From NCBI GenBank assembly GCA_051007175.1, contig JBPCSL010000075.1, positions 1 through 22,250 of the forward strand: a stretch of 22,250 nucleotides of DNA, in the 5' to 3' direction. Below are positions 1-6,764 of the stretch, in pieces (position 1 is the stretch's first letter; each line of letters begins with the position of its first letter). Origin of the DNA: Mxb001 sp051007175 (lineage in GTDB: Bacteria; Actinomycetota; Actinomycetes; S36-B12). The position numbers were made by a program, and so were the translations under genes. A model generated the notes under the pieces. The model was not told the origin of the DNA. It saw only the letters and a list, made by a program, of their open reading frames with translations, and made no database searches.

Positions 1-1317
1 CGAGTGGGCCACAACGGCAACGGGAAGCAGCGGGTCGGGCATCACCCAGGGCTCGATAAGCAGGGGGAATTCGGGACTGGAGAGGGTGTCGCCGGTCTCC
101 GCGTGGCCGAGCTTCGCTACCGCCGCGATATCGCCCGCGATGACGGCCCCGATGGGGCGCTGCTTCTTCCCGAGCGGGGACACCAGGGCTCCCATGCGCT
201 CATCGAGGTCGTGATCCTCGTGCCCGCGATCGGACATGAAGTGGCCGGAGACGTGAAGGGTGGAATCCGCTGTCAGTGTCCCGGAGAACACGCGCACGAG
301 GGAGAGCCGTCCGACGTACGGGTCGGAGGAGGTCTTCACGACTTCCGCGCAGAGCGGGCCGCCGGGGTCGCAGGTCAAGGGTGCCTGCGGAGTGCCGTCG
401 GGACTCGAGACCGCGGGGAGTGGGTGTTCGAGAGGGGACGGGAAGCCGCGGGTGATCACCTCGAGGAGTTCGGTCATGCCGAAGCCCACGGGGCTCGTGG
501 CGGAGACCAGGACCGGGAAGAAGTGGCCGCGCGCCACTGCCGTTTCGAGGTCGGCGACCAGGGTGTCGAAGGGGACCTGCTCTCCGCCGAGGAAGCGCTC
601 CATGAGCGTCTCGTCCTCGGACTCGGTGATGATCCCCTCGAGGAGGGCATTGCGGGCATCCTCGACGAGGGAGACATGCTGCGGATCCGGGTCCCGCTCG
701 ACACGCGAGCCGTCGGAGTAGTCGACGATGCGCTGGGACAGAAGGCCGATGAGCCCTGCGACGTGCCCGTCGTCCGCGTGCAGCGGCAGGTAGAGCGGGA
801 GCACTCCCTGGCCCTCTCCGAAGAGGGACTGGCAGAGCGTGACCGTGCCCTCGACGTCGGCACGCTCACGGTCGGATTTCGTGATGACGATGGCCCGGGG
901 CATGCCGACGGCGGCGCACTCGTCCCAGAGCATCGCGGTCGCTGCGTCAACTCCGTCGACGGCTGACACCACGAAGAGGGCCGCGTCGGCCGCGCGCAGG
1001 CCGGCGCGCACCTCGCCGACGAAATCGACGTACCCCGGCGTATCGAGCAGGTTGATGCGGATGCCATCGGCATCGAGAGGGATCAGGCTGAGGGACACGG
1101 AGCGCTGCTGTCGGGTCTCGGCATCCTCGCTATCGGACAGGGTCGTGCCGTCCTCCACGGTCCCGGCGCGGGAGATGGCGCCGGTGGCGAGGGCGAGACG
1201 CTCCACCAGGGTGGTCTTCCCAGCGTGGCTGGGGCCAACGAGGACGACATTGCGGATTCCTGCGGGACCGGTGGGGGCGGCAGTCTTCGAGGCGCTGCTC
1301 GCTGCGCTCTGGGCCAC
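1..1317 (-). CDS. EF-G-like translational GTPase, FusA2 type (3' end outside window)
   Basis: Ribosomal-factor-type GTPase related to elongation factor G; 439 codons are visible before the window edge. Seen: P-loop GPSHAGKTT (residues 28-36), G3 motif DTPGYVDF (92-99) and G4 motif TKSD (146-149), followed by an EF-G domain II beginning near a segment reading DPYVGRLSLVRVFSG. The GTG start at 1317-1315 has AGGAG five bases upstream; a nearby ATG is out of frame. In canonical EF-G the G3 motif is DTPGH and the His is catalytic; here it is Tyr96. That substitution and the overall sequence fit the actinobacterial EF-G2/FusA2 paralogues rather than the essential EF-G. M. smegmatis EF-G2 is reported to bind GTP without ribosome-dependent GTPase activity, so a true translocase role is doubtful. 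Family assignment is firm; function is uncertain. It diverges from pgsA. Confidence 0.88.
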   Translation of the reverse strand, partial: MAQSAASSASKTAAPTGPAGIRNVVLVGPSHAGKTTLVERLALATGAISRAGTVEDGTTLSDSEDAETRQQRSVSLSLIPLDADGIRINLLDTPGYVDFVGEVRAGLRAADAALFVVSAVDGVDAATAMLWDECAAVGMPRAIVITKSDRERADVEGTVTLCQSLFGEGQGVLPLYLPLHADDGHVAGLIGLLSQRIVDYSDGSRVERDPDPQHVSLVEDARNALLEGIITESEDETLMERFLGGEQVPFDTLVADLETAVARGHFFPVLVSATSPVGFGMTELLEVITRGFPSPLEHPLPAVSSPDGTPQAPLTCDPGGPLCAEVVKTSSDPYVGRLSLVRVFSGTLTADSTLHVSGHFMSDRGHEDHDLDERMGALVSPLGKKQRPIGAVIAGDIAAVAKLGHAETGDTLSSPEFPLLIEPWVMPDPLLPVAVVAHS

Positions 1318-1337
1318 GACATCTCCTGTCTCCTGTC

Positions 1338-1356
1338 GACGGCCGGAGAGGCCGTC
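1338..1356 (-). promoter_or_regulatory. Hairpin in the leader of the EF-G-like gene
   Basis: A perfect seven-base inverted repeat (GACGGCC / GGCCGTC) with a five-base loop lies just upstream of the Shine-Dalgarno sequence (about 1324-1328) of the EF-G-like gene. On its mRNA this would be a strong stem-loop before the ribosome site. I found no TANNNT box for this gene, so whether the hairpin is transcribed is an inference. It could also be chance pairing in GC-rich DNA. Confidence 0.35.
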
Positions 1357-1421
1357 CGCATCACCCTTCACCCGTCCAGGGCCCCGGGGCAAGGGGCCGA
1401 AGCCCCGCGCGGGTCAGGCCG

Positions 1422-1427
1422 TAGCAT
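1422..1427 (+). promoter_or_regulatory. Putative -10 box for pgsA operon (TAGCAT)
   Basis: TAGCAT fits the actinobacterial TANNNT -10 consensus and would place the transcript start near 1434, giving a leader of about 18 bases before the pgsA start. No convincing -35 element is visible. The 134-base gap between the divergent EF-G-like and pgsA genes also holds a GGGGC-CGAA-GCCCC hairpin at 1393-1406, just upstream of this box. Confidence 0.35.
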
Positions 1428-1451
1428 CTAGGCGGCGATGAGGAGTCGATA

Positions 1452-2075
1452 GTGCTCAATAATCCCGCGGCCCGGAAGCTCTCCTCGGCCGTCCTCGAGC
1501 CGATCGCGCGCCTGCTCCTGAGGCTTCACGTCAGCCCCGACGCCGTCACCATCGTCGGCACGCTGGGCACGTGCGCGGCCGCGCTCGCGTTCTTCCCGCG
1601 GGGAGACTTCATCCCGGGCGTCCTCATCATCGCGGCGTTCGTGATCTGCGACCTGCTCGACGGCACCATGGCGCGCCTGTCGGGCCGTGCCGGGCCGTGG
1701 GGCAATTTCCTCGACGCGACCCTGGACCGGATCGCCGATGGGTGCGTCTTCGGGGCCCTGGTCCTCTGGGCGGTCTCGACTGGATCCGCGTGGACCACGG
1801 CCGCGGCCCTCACGTGCCTTGTGGGCGGGCAGGTTATTTCCTACGCGAAGGCGCGTGCGGAGGCGGTCGGCGCGACCGCCAATGTGGGGATCGCCGAGCG
1901 CGCCGAGCGGCTCATCGTCGTTCTCCTCGCGGCCTTCATCGCGGGTTTCGGAGTGCCCTATGTCCTGCCTGTGGCCCTCGGGATCCTCGCCATCGTCAGC
2001 GTGGTGACGATCATCCAGCGCATCGTCGTCGTGCGCCGCCAACTCGTCTCCCGGGAGCCCGGGGGCAGCGCGTGA
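1452..2075 (+). CDS. pgsA: Phosphatidylinositol phosphate synthase (CDP-alcohol phosphatidyltransferase)
   Basis: Integral membrane enzyme predicted to join CDP-diacylglycerol to inositol-1-phosphate, giving PI-phosphate, the precursor of phosphatidylinositol. The family signature is complete: D67-x2-D70-G71-x2-A74-R75-x8-G84-x3-D88-x3-D92, whose aspartates hold the metal ions and CDP. The rest is hydrophobic, with several membrane segments, and 207 residues is normal for the family. The GTG start has AGGAG six bases upstream (1441-1445). It is the first gene of a unit with the PIM acyltransferase and PimA, overlapping the next gene by four bases (GTGA). That context, the same as around mycobacterial pgsA1, favours the inositol-phosphate acceptor over glycerol-phosphate. 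The acceptor is inferred from context, not from residues. Confidence 0.9.
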   Translation: MLNNPAARKLSSAVLEPIARLLLRLHVSPDAVTIVGTLGTCAAALAFFPRGDFIPGVLIIAAFVICDLLDGTMARLSGRAGPWGNFLDATLDRIADGCVFGALVLWAVSTGSAWTTAAALTCLVGGQVISYAKARAEAVGATANVGIAERAERLIVVLLAAFIAGFGVPYVLPVALGILAIVSVVTIIQRIVVVRRQLVSREPGGSA

Positions 2076-2968
2076 CGCTCACCGAGTCCCTCACGGATGC
2101 GGGCTTCGGGCTGGGGTGGTCGGTGGCCAAGGCCATGCCAGAGGGCATGGTCGACGGCCTCTTCCGGGCCGCCGCCGACCGTGCATGGCGCCGGCAGGGA
2201 CCCGGAGTGCGTCAGCTACGTGCCAATCTGTCGCGAGTGCTCGACGACGACCGCATCGTCGACCTCGACGAGATCGCGCACGAGGGCATGCGCCGGTACA
2301 TGCGCTACTGGTGCGAGGCCTTCCTGCTGCCGTCGTGGAACGACGCGCGCGTGACAGCGTCCTTCCGGCTGGGCGAAGGCCTGGACCTGCTCGATGCCGC
2401 CGTCGCTTCAGGGAAGGGCGCCATCATGGTGAGCCCGCACTCGGGCAACTGGGATCTCGCGGCGGCGTGGGCGAGCCATCGCTATGGAGGGATCGTCACG
2501 GTCGCCGAGCGACTGAAGCCCGAAGGCCTCTACGACCGGTTCGTCGCCTACCGCGAGTCCCTTGGCATGGAGGTCTTCCCCCTCGGCGACCCCAGCGTCC
2601 TGCGCCAGCTGGCCCGGCGCCTACGGGAGGGCAAACTCGTCTGCCTCCTCGCCGACCGGGACATCTCCGGGACCGGAGTCGACGTCGACTTCTTCGGCGA
2701 GCCCGCCTCCATGCCGGCGGGCCCGGCGGTTCTGTCCCTGCTCACGGGGGCGCCGATCATGCCGGTGACTCTGTGGCATGTCGCCGACGGCGTGGACGGC
2801 CGTGTCGGCACGGCGCTCGCGATTCCCTCGGAGGGCGATCGCGCGGCCCGAATCCAGGTCATCACCCAGACCATCGCCGACGTCTTCGCCCGGGATATCC
2901 ACGCCCATCCCGAGGACTGGCACATGATGCAGCCTCTCTGGGCCGCCGACCTCGAGCAGTACGCGTGA
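2072..2968 (+). CDS. patA: Phosphatidylinositol mannoside acyltransferase (PatA-like, lauroyl/lipid A acyltransferase fold)
   Basis: Membrane-associated acyltransferase predicted to move a fatty acyl group from acyl-CoA onto the mannose of PIM1/PIM2 at the inner face of the plasma membrane. Seen: the catalytic HX4D motif as HSGNWD (His123, Asp128), preceded by a GAIMVSP strand, with Glu146 in AERLKPE at a position like the conserved glutamate of mycobacterial PatA. At 298 residues it has the usual length for the HtrB/LpxL-like family. The start is the GTG inside the pgsA stop (GTGA), which suggests translational coupling; an upstream extension of the open frame lies wholly within pgsA and is not real coding sequence. 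It lies between pgsA and pimA as in mycobacteria (Rv2611c). Specificity for PIM rests on that context. Confidence 0.9.
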   Translation: MTLTESLTDAGFGLGWSVAKAMPEGMVDGLFRAAADRAWRRQGPGVRQLRANLSRVLDDDRIVDLDEIAHEGMRRYMRYWCEAFLLPSWNDARVTASFRLGEGLDLLDAAVASGKGAIMVSPHSGNWDLAAAWASHRYGGIVTVAERLKPEGLYDRFVAYRESLGMEVFPLGDPSVLRQLARRLREGKLVCLLADRDISGTGVDVDFFGEPASMPAGPAVLSLLTGAPIMPVTLWHVADGVDGRVGTALAIPSEGDRAARIQVITQTIADVFARDIHAHPEDWHMMQPLWAADLEQYA

Positions 2969-4140
2969 GGGTCGGCATTGTCTGCCCGTACGCCTGGGAT
3001 GTCCCCGGCGGCGTCTCGGCGCATGTGCGGGACCTTGCCGAGACGCTCATCGAGCGTGGCCACTCGGTGAGCGTGCTCACCCCCGTCGATGACCCTGCGA
3101 CGCTGCCCCACTACGCCGTCGATGGCGGCCGGCCGCGGGCGGTGCCCTACAACGGATCCGTCGCGCGGCTGACGCTCGGCGTCAAGGCCACCGCGCGCGT
3201 GCGTCGATGGATTCGCGACGGCAACTTCGATGTCCTCCACGTCCACGAGCCGCTGGCCCCTTCACTCGGCGCCCTCGCCTGCTGGGCGGCTCGCGGGCCC
3301 ATCGTCGGCACTGTGCACTCGTCCGTCGAGCGGTCCCGGGTGCTCGTCACCGGCTACTACCTCGCGCAGACGGTGTTGGAAAAGGTCTCCGCTCTCATCG
3401 CCGTGAGCGAGCATGCCCGCAGGACCATCGTCGATCACCTCGGCGGCGATGCCGTGCTCATCCCCAATGGCGTCAAGGTCTCCCACTTTCGCGATGCGGT
3501 GCCGCTGCAGGACTGGGGAGCGCCCAGCATCCTCTTCCTCGGCCGCCTCGACGAGCCGCGCAAGGGCCTCTCGGTCCTGCTCGAGGCGCTCCCGTCCGTC
3601 GTGGCGCGCATCCCGCGCGTACGACTTCTCCTCGTGGGTCCGGGGGATCCCGATGAGGTCCTGGCGGATGTCGATCCCGACGTGCGCTCGGCGATCATCT
3701 GTCTCGGCAAGCTCGACGAGCACGACAAGGCACGTGCGCTGGCGTCGGCAGATGCATACGTCGCCCCGAATACGGGCGGGGAGTCGTTCGGCATCGTGCT
3801 CCTCGAGGCCATGGCGGCGGGAACCCCGGTGATCGCCAGCGACCTCGAGGCCTTCGAGCGCGTGCTGGACGGCGGCCGATGTGGGGTCACGTTCCCCGTG
3901 GGCGATGCGGAGGCACTCGCCGATGCGGTCGTGCGCGTGCTCGGCGATGCCGAGCTGCGCACGACGCTGTCGGCCCGGGGAGCGGATCGCGTGCGGGTCT
4001 ACGACTGGGACGCCGTTGCCGAGGATGTCCTCCATGTGTACGAGAGCGTGACGTCGGGACACCACGCCGTGCAGGAAGACCTGCGCGGTCAGATCGTGGG
4101 CCGCCTGGCAGGCCGCCGCCGCGACGGGGCAGAACGATGA
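2965..4140 (+). CDS. pimA: Phosphatidylinositol alpha-mannosyltransferase (GT4)
   Basis: GT-B fold glycosyltransferase that transfers mannose from GDP-mannose to the 2-position of the inositol of PI, the first committed step of PIM synthesis, on the cytoplasmic face of the membrane. The sequence follows mycobacterial PimA closely: CPYAWDVPGGV at residues 7-17 (acceptor and nucleotide-phosphate loop), PYNGSVARL near 61, His118 in VHSS (the equivalent catalytic-site His is also numbered 118 in M. smegmatis), FLGRLDEPRKG in the C-terminal Rossmann domain, and GGESFGIVLLEAMAAGTPV with Glu273 binding the sugar nucleotide. It has 391 residues. The GTG start overlaps the acyltransferase stop by four bases. 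A longer upstream open frame is only a shadow in that gene. Confidence 0.94.
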   Translation: MRVGIVCPYAWDVPGGVSAHVRDLAETLIERGHSVSVLTPVDDPATLPHYAVDGGRPRAVPYNGSVARLTLGVKATARVRRWIRDGNFDVLHVHEPLAPSLGALACWAARGPIVGTVHSSVERSRVLVTGYYLAQTVLEKVSALIAVSEHARRTIVDHLGGDAVLIPNGVKVSHFRDAVPLQDWGAPSILFLGRLDEPRKGLSVLLEALPSVVARIPRVRLLLVGPGDPDEVLADVDPDVRSAIICLGKLDEHDKARALASADAYVAPNTGGESFGIVLLEAMAAGTPVIASDLEAFERVLDGGRCGVTFPVGDAEALADAVVRVLGDAELRTTLSARGADRVRVYDWDAVAEDVLHVYESVTSGHHAVQEDLRGQIVGRLAGRRRDGAER

Positions 4141-4688
4141 GCCCCTGGGGATGGGTGGCGATCCTGCTCGTCGTCGCCGCGCTGGTGGGCCTCTACCTGA
4201 GCATGACCGCCGGCCGGCTCGATCGACTGCACCGCCGGATCGACGCGTCCGCCGCGGCGCTCGACATCCAGCTGCTCAAGCGCTCGGCGCTCGTGCTCGA
4301 CCTCGCCTCCATGGGGGTCTTCGACCCTGCTACGACGGTCGTGCTGGCCGACAGCGCACATCGGGCGCGTGCCGCGCCCGATGACGACCTGGTCGCGCGC
4401 GGGCTCGCGGAGAGCAATCTCACACGGGTGCTCGTGGAGGCGCTGCCGGATCCTGCCGAGGTCGACGACCTGCGCGACGAGCCTGAGGCTGCGGGCATGC
4501 TCGAGGACCTGCGCTCCACCTGCCTGCGCGTGCAGCTCTCCCGCCGGTTCCTCAACGATGCCGTGCGTGCATGTCGTCAGGTGCGCAAGCAGCGTTTCGT
4601 AAGGTGGTTTCGCCTCGCGGGGCGCACTACGTGGCCCGAGACGGTCGAAATGGACGACACGCCGCCTCCCGGCATCGCGCAACGGTAG
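4137..4688 (+). CDS. LemA-like single-pass membrane protein
   Basis: Small protein of 183 residues with one N-terminal membrane segment (about residues 6-23), then a charged, mostly helical cytoplasmic or extracellular domain. The segment RLDRLHRRIDASAAALDIQL, followed by later helices containing RRFLNDAVRACRQ, resembles the LemA family pattern of a membrane helix followed by a long helical hairpin and a YNxAV-like motif. I infer only fold relationship; LemA proteins have no settled function. In M. tuberculosis the gene after pimA encodes a membrane protein with a NUDIX domain; here no NUDIX box is present. Its ATG overlaps the pimA stop by four bases (ATGA), so it is probably translated with pimA and may act at the membrane site of PIM synthesis. 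Confidence 0.7.
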   Translation: MSPWGWVAILLVVAALVGLYLSMTAGRLDRLHRRIDASAAALDIQLLKRSALVLDLASMGVFDPATTVVLADSAHRARAAPDDDLVARGLAESNLTRVLVEALPDPAEVDDLRDEPEAAGMLEDLRSTCLRVQLSRRFLNDAVRACRQVRKQRFVRWFRLAGRTTWPETVEMDDTPPPGIAQR

Positions 4689-4700
4689 GGGGTCCCGACG

Positions 4701-4706
4701 TACCGT
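4701..4706 (+). promoter_or_regulatory. Putative -10 box giving a leaderless transcript (TACCGT)
   Basis: TACCGT fits TANNNT and ends six bases before the GTG start of the DUF3048 gene at 4713. This spacing would put the transcript start on the start codon itself, the arrangement of leaderless actinobacterial mRNAs. The only purine-rich stretch (GGGGAGG) abuts the GTG directly, too close for a normal Shine-Dalgarno site, which supports the leaderless reading. Not proven by sequence alone. Confidence 0.35.
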
Positions 4707-4712
4707 GGGGAG

Positions 4713-5774
4713 GTGACCTCGCGCCCTGTGCTGATGCTCGGTGCCCTCCTGTCGGTCTCGGCCCTCGGCGTGGCCGCCTGCTCAGGGGGCGATGCCGCGC
4801 CCGCGTCGTCGGCGGCGCCGAGCACGTCGTCCCCGAGCCCCACGACGTCGTCGGCAGCCCCGATCCCTACTCCCTCCTCCAGCTACGGCATCCCCGCCGG
4901 GGCATCGCCGTTCTCCGGCCTCCCGGGGGGTGCCGACAAGCCGGTGCTGGTCGTCAAGATCGACAACACGCACGCCGCACAGCCCCACGCGGGCCTGCAG
5001 GCGGCCGACCTGGTGTACCTCGAGGAAGTGGAGTGGGACCTCACGCGCATGGCGGCGGTCTTCTCCACGAACATTCCGAAGGAGGTTGGTCCGGTCCGCT
5101 CCGCGCGCATCAGCGACATCGACATCCTCGCCCAGTTCGGCAAGGTGGCATTCTCGAACTCGGGTGCCCAGTCGAAACTCCTGCCGGTCCTCGCGGCTGC
5201 CAACATCGTCGATGTCTCGGCCGGGGTGGCGTGGGATGCGTTCCGGCGGGATCCCGGCCGACCGGCGCCCGTGAACGAGATGGCGGATCCTGCCAAGTTG
5301 CTCGCGGCGGCGCCCGGGGCGGCCAAGGCCCAGGACATCGGCTTCGTGTTCTCGGAGGAGCCTCCTCCCGGCGGGACCCCCGTGAAGTCGGTCTCGATGT
5401 CGTGGCCGTCGTCGCAGGTCTCCTTCACGTGGGACGAGAAGACCGGCACCTTCATCGTCGGGTTCGACGGCGAGGACTCCCGGTCCACGGAGGGCGGTCC
5501 CCAGCGGGCGGCCACGGTGGTCATCCAGTCGGTCGTCCAGAAGGACTCCGGCTACGGAGACCGCTATGGCGGGAAGACGCCGCTTGTCGAGACCGTGGGC
5601 CAGGGCACGGCCCTGGTCCTGCGTGACGGGCGCATGTGGACCACCCACTGGAAGCGCCCTGACGCCGAGTCCGGCACCCAGTTCCTCCTCCCGGACGGCA
5701 CCCCGATGCCCTTTGCCATCGGCCAGGAGTGGATCGTCCTCATGGACAAGACCATGAAGCCCAAGGTCACCTAG
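4713..5774 (+). CDS. DUF3048 (YerB-like) lipoprotein
   Basis: Predicted secreted lipoprotein of 353 residues. The N-terminus is a signal peptide ending in a lipobox VAAC, with Cys23 the lipidation site. A Ser/Thr/Pro/Ala-rich linker (about residues 24-60) follows, then the DUF3048 region. Features matching what I know of that family: VLVVKIDNTHAAQPHAGLQAADLVYLEE at about 79-106, and VGPVRSARISDIDIL about 20 residues later, followed by a C-terminal beta-rich part rich in Gly, Trp and Thr. The role is unknown; the Bacillus relative YerB is also uncharacterised. The start is taken as GTG 4713; an in-frame ATG at 4734 would shorten the signal peptide's n-region. A gap of 24 bases separates it from the LemA-like gene, and a hairpin follows its stop, so it may be the last gene of the pgsA unit or a single transcript. 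Confidence 0.85.
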   Translation: MTSRPVLMLGALLSVSALGVAACSGGDAAPASSAAPSTSSPSPTTSSAAPIPTPSSSYGIPAGASPFSGLPGGADKPVLVVKIDNTHAAQPHAGLQAADLVYLEEVEWDLTRMAAVFSTNIPKEVGPVRSARISDIDILAQFGKVAFSNSGAQSKLLPVLAAANIVDVSAGVAWDAFRRDPGRPAPVNEMADPAKLLAAAPGAAKAQDIGFVFSEEPPPGGTPVKSVSMSWPSSQVSFTWDEKTGTFIVGFDGEDSRSTEGGPQRAATVVIQSVVQKDSGYGDRYGGKTPLVETVGQGTALVLRDGRMWTTHWKRPDAESGTQFLLPDGTPMPFAIGQEWIVLMDKTMKPKVT

Positions 5775-5793
5775 CCGGACCCGCCGTCCGGCT
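5773..5793 (+). terminator. Hairpin after the DUF3048 gene, possible terminator
   Basis: A perfect eight-base inverted repeat, AGCCGGAC / GTCCGGCT, with a five-base loop starts within the TAG stop codon of the DUF3048 gene. No T-run follows, so it would be an actinobacterial-type terminator without a U tract, or a 3' end stabiliser. It separates the lipoprotein gene from the pdxS promoter region. Confidence 0.55.
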
Positions 5794-5814
5794 CGCCCCG
5801 TGTCCCAGGGCTAC

Positions 5815-5820
5815 TACGAT
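5815..5820 (+). promoter_or_regulatory. Putative -10 box for pdxST-yebC (TACGAT)
   Basis: TACGAT fits TANNNT and would set the transcript start near 5827, giving a leader of about 38 bases before pdxS. It lies in the 90-base gap after the DUF3048 hairpin. No clear -35 box and no obvious pair of direct repeats of the kind bound by PdxR/MocR regulators was seen. Confidence 0.4.
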
Positions 5821-5821
5821 G

Positions 5822-5849
5822 GGGGCACGGCCTCTTGGGGCCGTTCCCC
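5822..5849 (+). promoter_or_regulatory. Hairpin immediately upstream of the pdxS ribosome site
   Basis: ACGGCC (5827-5832) pairs perfectly with GGCCGT (5839-5844) across a six-base loop. After one mismatch, GGGG (5822-5825) can pair with CCCC (5846-5849), giving up to ten pairs. The stem ends four bases before the GGAGAGG ribosome site. If the transcript starts near 5827 only the inner six pairs form in the RNA. It could affect pdxS translation or be an operator; function is inferred. Confidence 0.4.
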
Positions 5850-5864
5850 GTCGGAGAGGTCACC

Positions 5865-6764
5865 GTGTCCAGCAATCCCACCACCGCCACCGGAACCACC
5901 CGCGTCAAGCGGGGCATGGCCGAGATGCTCAAGGGCGGCGTCATCATGGACGTCGTTACCCCTGAGCAGGCCACGATCGCGGAGGATGCCGGCGCCGTCG
6001 CCGTGATGGCCCTGGAGCGCGTCCCCGCCGACATTCGGGCCGAGGGCGGCGTGTCGCGCATGTCCGACCCCGACATGATCGAAGGCATCAAGAATGCGGT
6101 GACCATTCCCGTCATGGCCAAGGCGCGCATCGGCCACTTCGCAGAGGCCCAGGTCCTCGAGTCGCTGGGCGTCGATTACATCGACGAGTCCGAGGTGCTG
6201 ACGCCGGCGGACTATGCCAATCACATTGACAAGTGGCAGTTCACGGTCCCCTTCGTCTGCGGTGCCACCAATCTGGGCGAGGCGTTGCGTCGCATCACCG
6301 AAGGGGCGGCGATGATCCGCTCGAAGGGCGAGGCCGGCACCGGTGACGTGTCGAATGCCGTGACCCACATGCGACGCATCCGCGACGAGATCAGGCGCCT
6401 CACCTCCATGCCGGAGGATGAGTTGTACGTCGCGGCGAAGGAGCTGCAGGCTCCCTATGACCTGGTCGTGGAGGTGGCTCGCGCCGGGAAGCTCCCGGTG
6501 GTCCTCTTCACGGCGGGCGGCATTGCCACCCCGGCCGATGCGGCGATGATGATGCAGCTGGGCGCGGAGGGCGTCTTCGTCGGCTCCGGGATCTTCAAGT
6601 CGGGCGACCCCGTGAAGCGGGCCGAGGCGATCGTCCAGGCCACGCGTCACTATGACAACCCCGACGTCGTCGCCAAGGTGTCCCGCGGGCTGGGCGAGGC
6701 CATGGTGGGCATCAACGTCGCGGACATCCCCGTGCACCACCGTCTCGAAGACCGGGGTTGGTAG
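5865..6764 (+). CDS. pdxS: Pyridoxal 5'-phosphate synthase subunit PdxS
   Basis: Synthase subunit of the DXP-independent vitamin B6 pathway: a TIM barrel that forms a twelve-mer and makes PLP from ribose 5-phosphate, glyceraldehyde 3-phosphate and ammonia channelled from PdxT. Seen: KGGVIMDVV near residue 23 with the substrate-binding Asp29, the two catalytic lysines Lys86 in MAKARIGH and Lys154 in RSKGEAGTG, and FTAGGIATPADAA and GSGIFKS phosphate-binding loops near the end. It has 299 residues, the normal length. The GTG at 5865 is preferred over an upstream in-frame ATG at 5835 because GGAGAGG lies five bases before it and the upstream codons run through a hairpin. The next gene, pdxT, overlaps its end. 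Confidence 0.96.
   Translation: MSSNPTTATGTTRVKRGMAEMLKGGVIMDVVTPEQATIAEDAGAVAVMALERVPADIRAEGGVSRMSDPDMIEGIKNAVTIPVMAKARIGHFAEAQVLESLGVDYIDESEVLTPADYANHIDKWQFTVPFVCGATNLGEALRRITEGAAMIRSKGEAGTGDVSNAVTHMRRIRDEIRRLTSMPEDELYVAAKELQAPYDLVVEVARAGKLPVVLFTAGGIATPADAAMMMQLGAEGVFVGSGIFKSGDPVKRAEAIVQATRHYDNPDVVAKVSRGLGEAMVGINVADIPVHHRLEDRGW

Noticed and set aside
4..966. Plus-strand frame of 320 codons
   Set aside because: It is the codon-aligned reverse of the EF-G-like gene, whose minus-strand translation has clear GTPase motifs; the plus-strand product is Gly/Arg/Glu-rich and matches no family I recognise.
1571..2071. Upstream extension of the acyltransferase frame
   Set aside because: It lies wholly inside pgsA in another frame, is Arg/Pro/Gly-rich, and the GTG at 2072 with a four-base overlap gives a normal family length.
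2116..2964. Upstream extension of the PimA frame
   Set aside because: It is an out-of-frame reading of the acyltransferase gene; PimA homologues begin at the conserved first beta strand coded from 2965.
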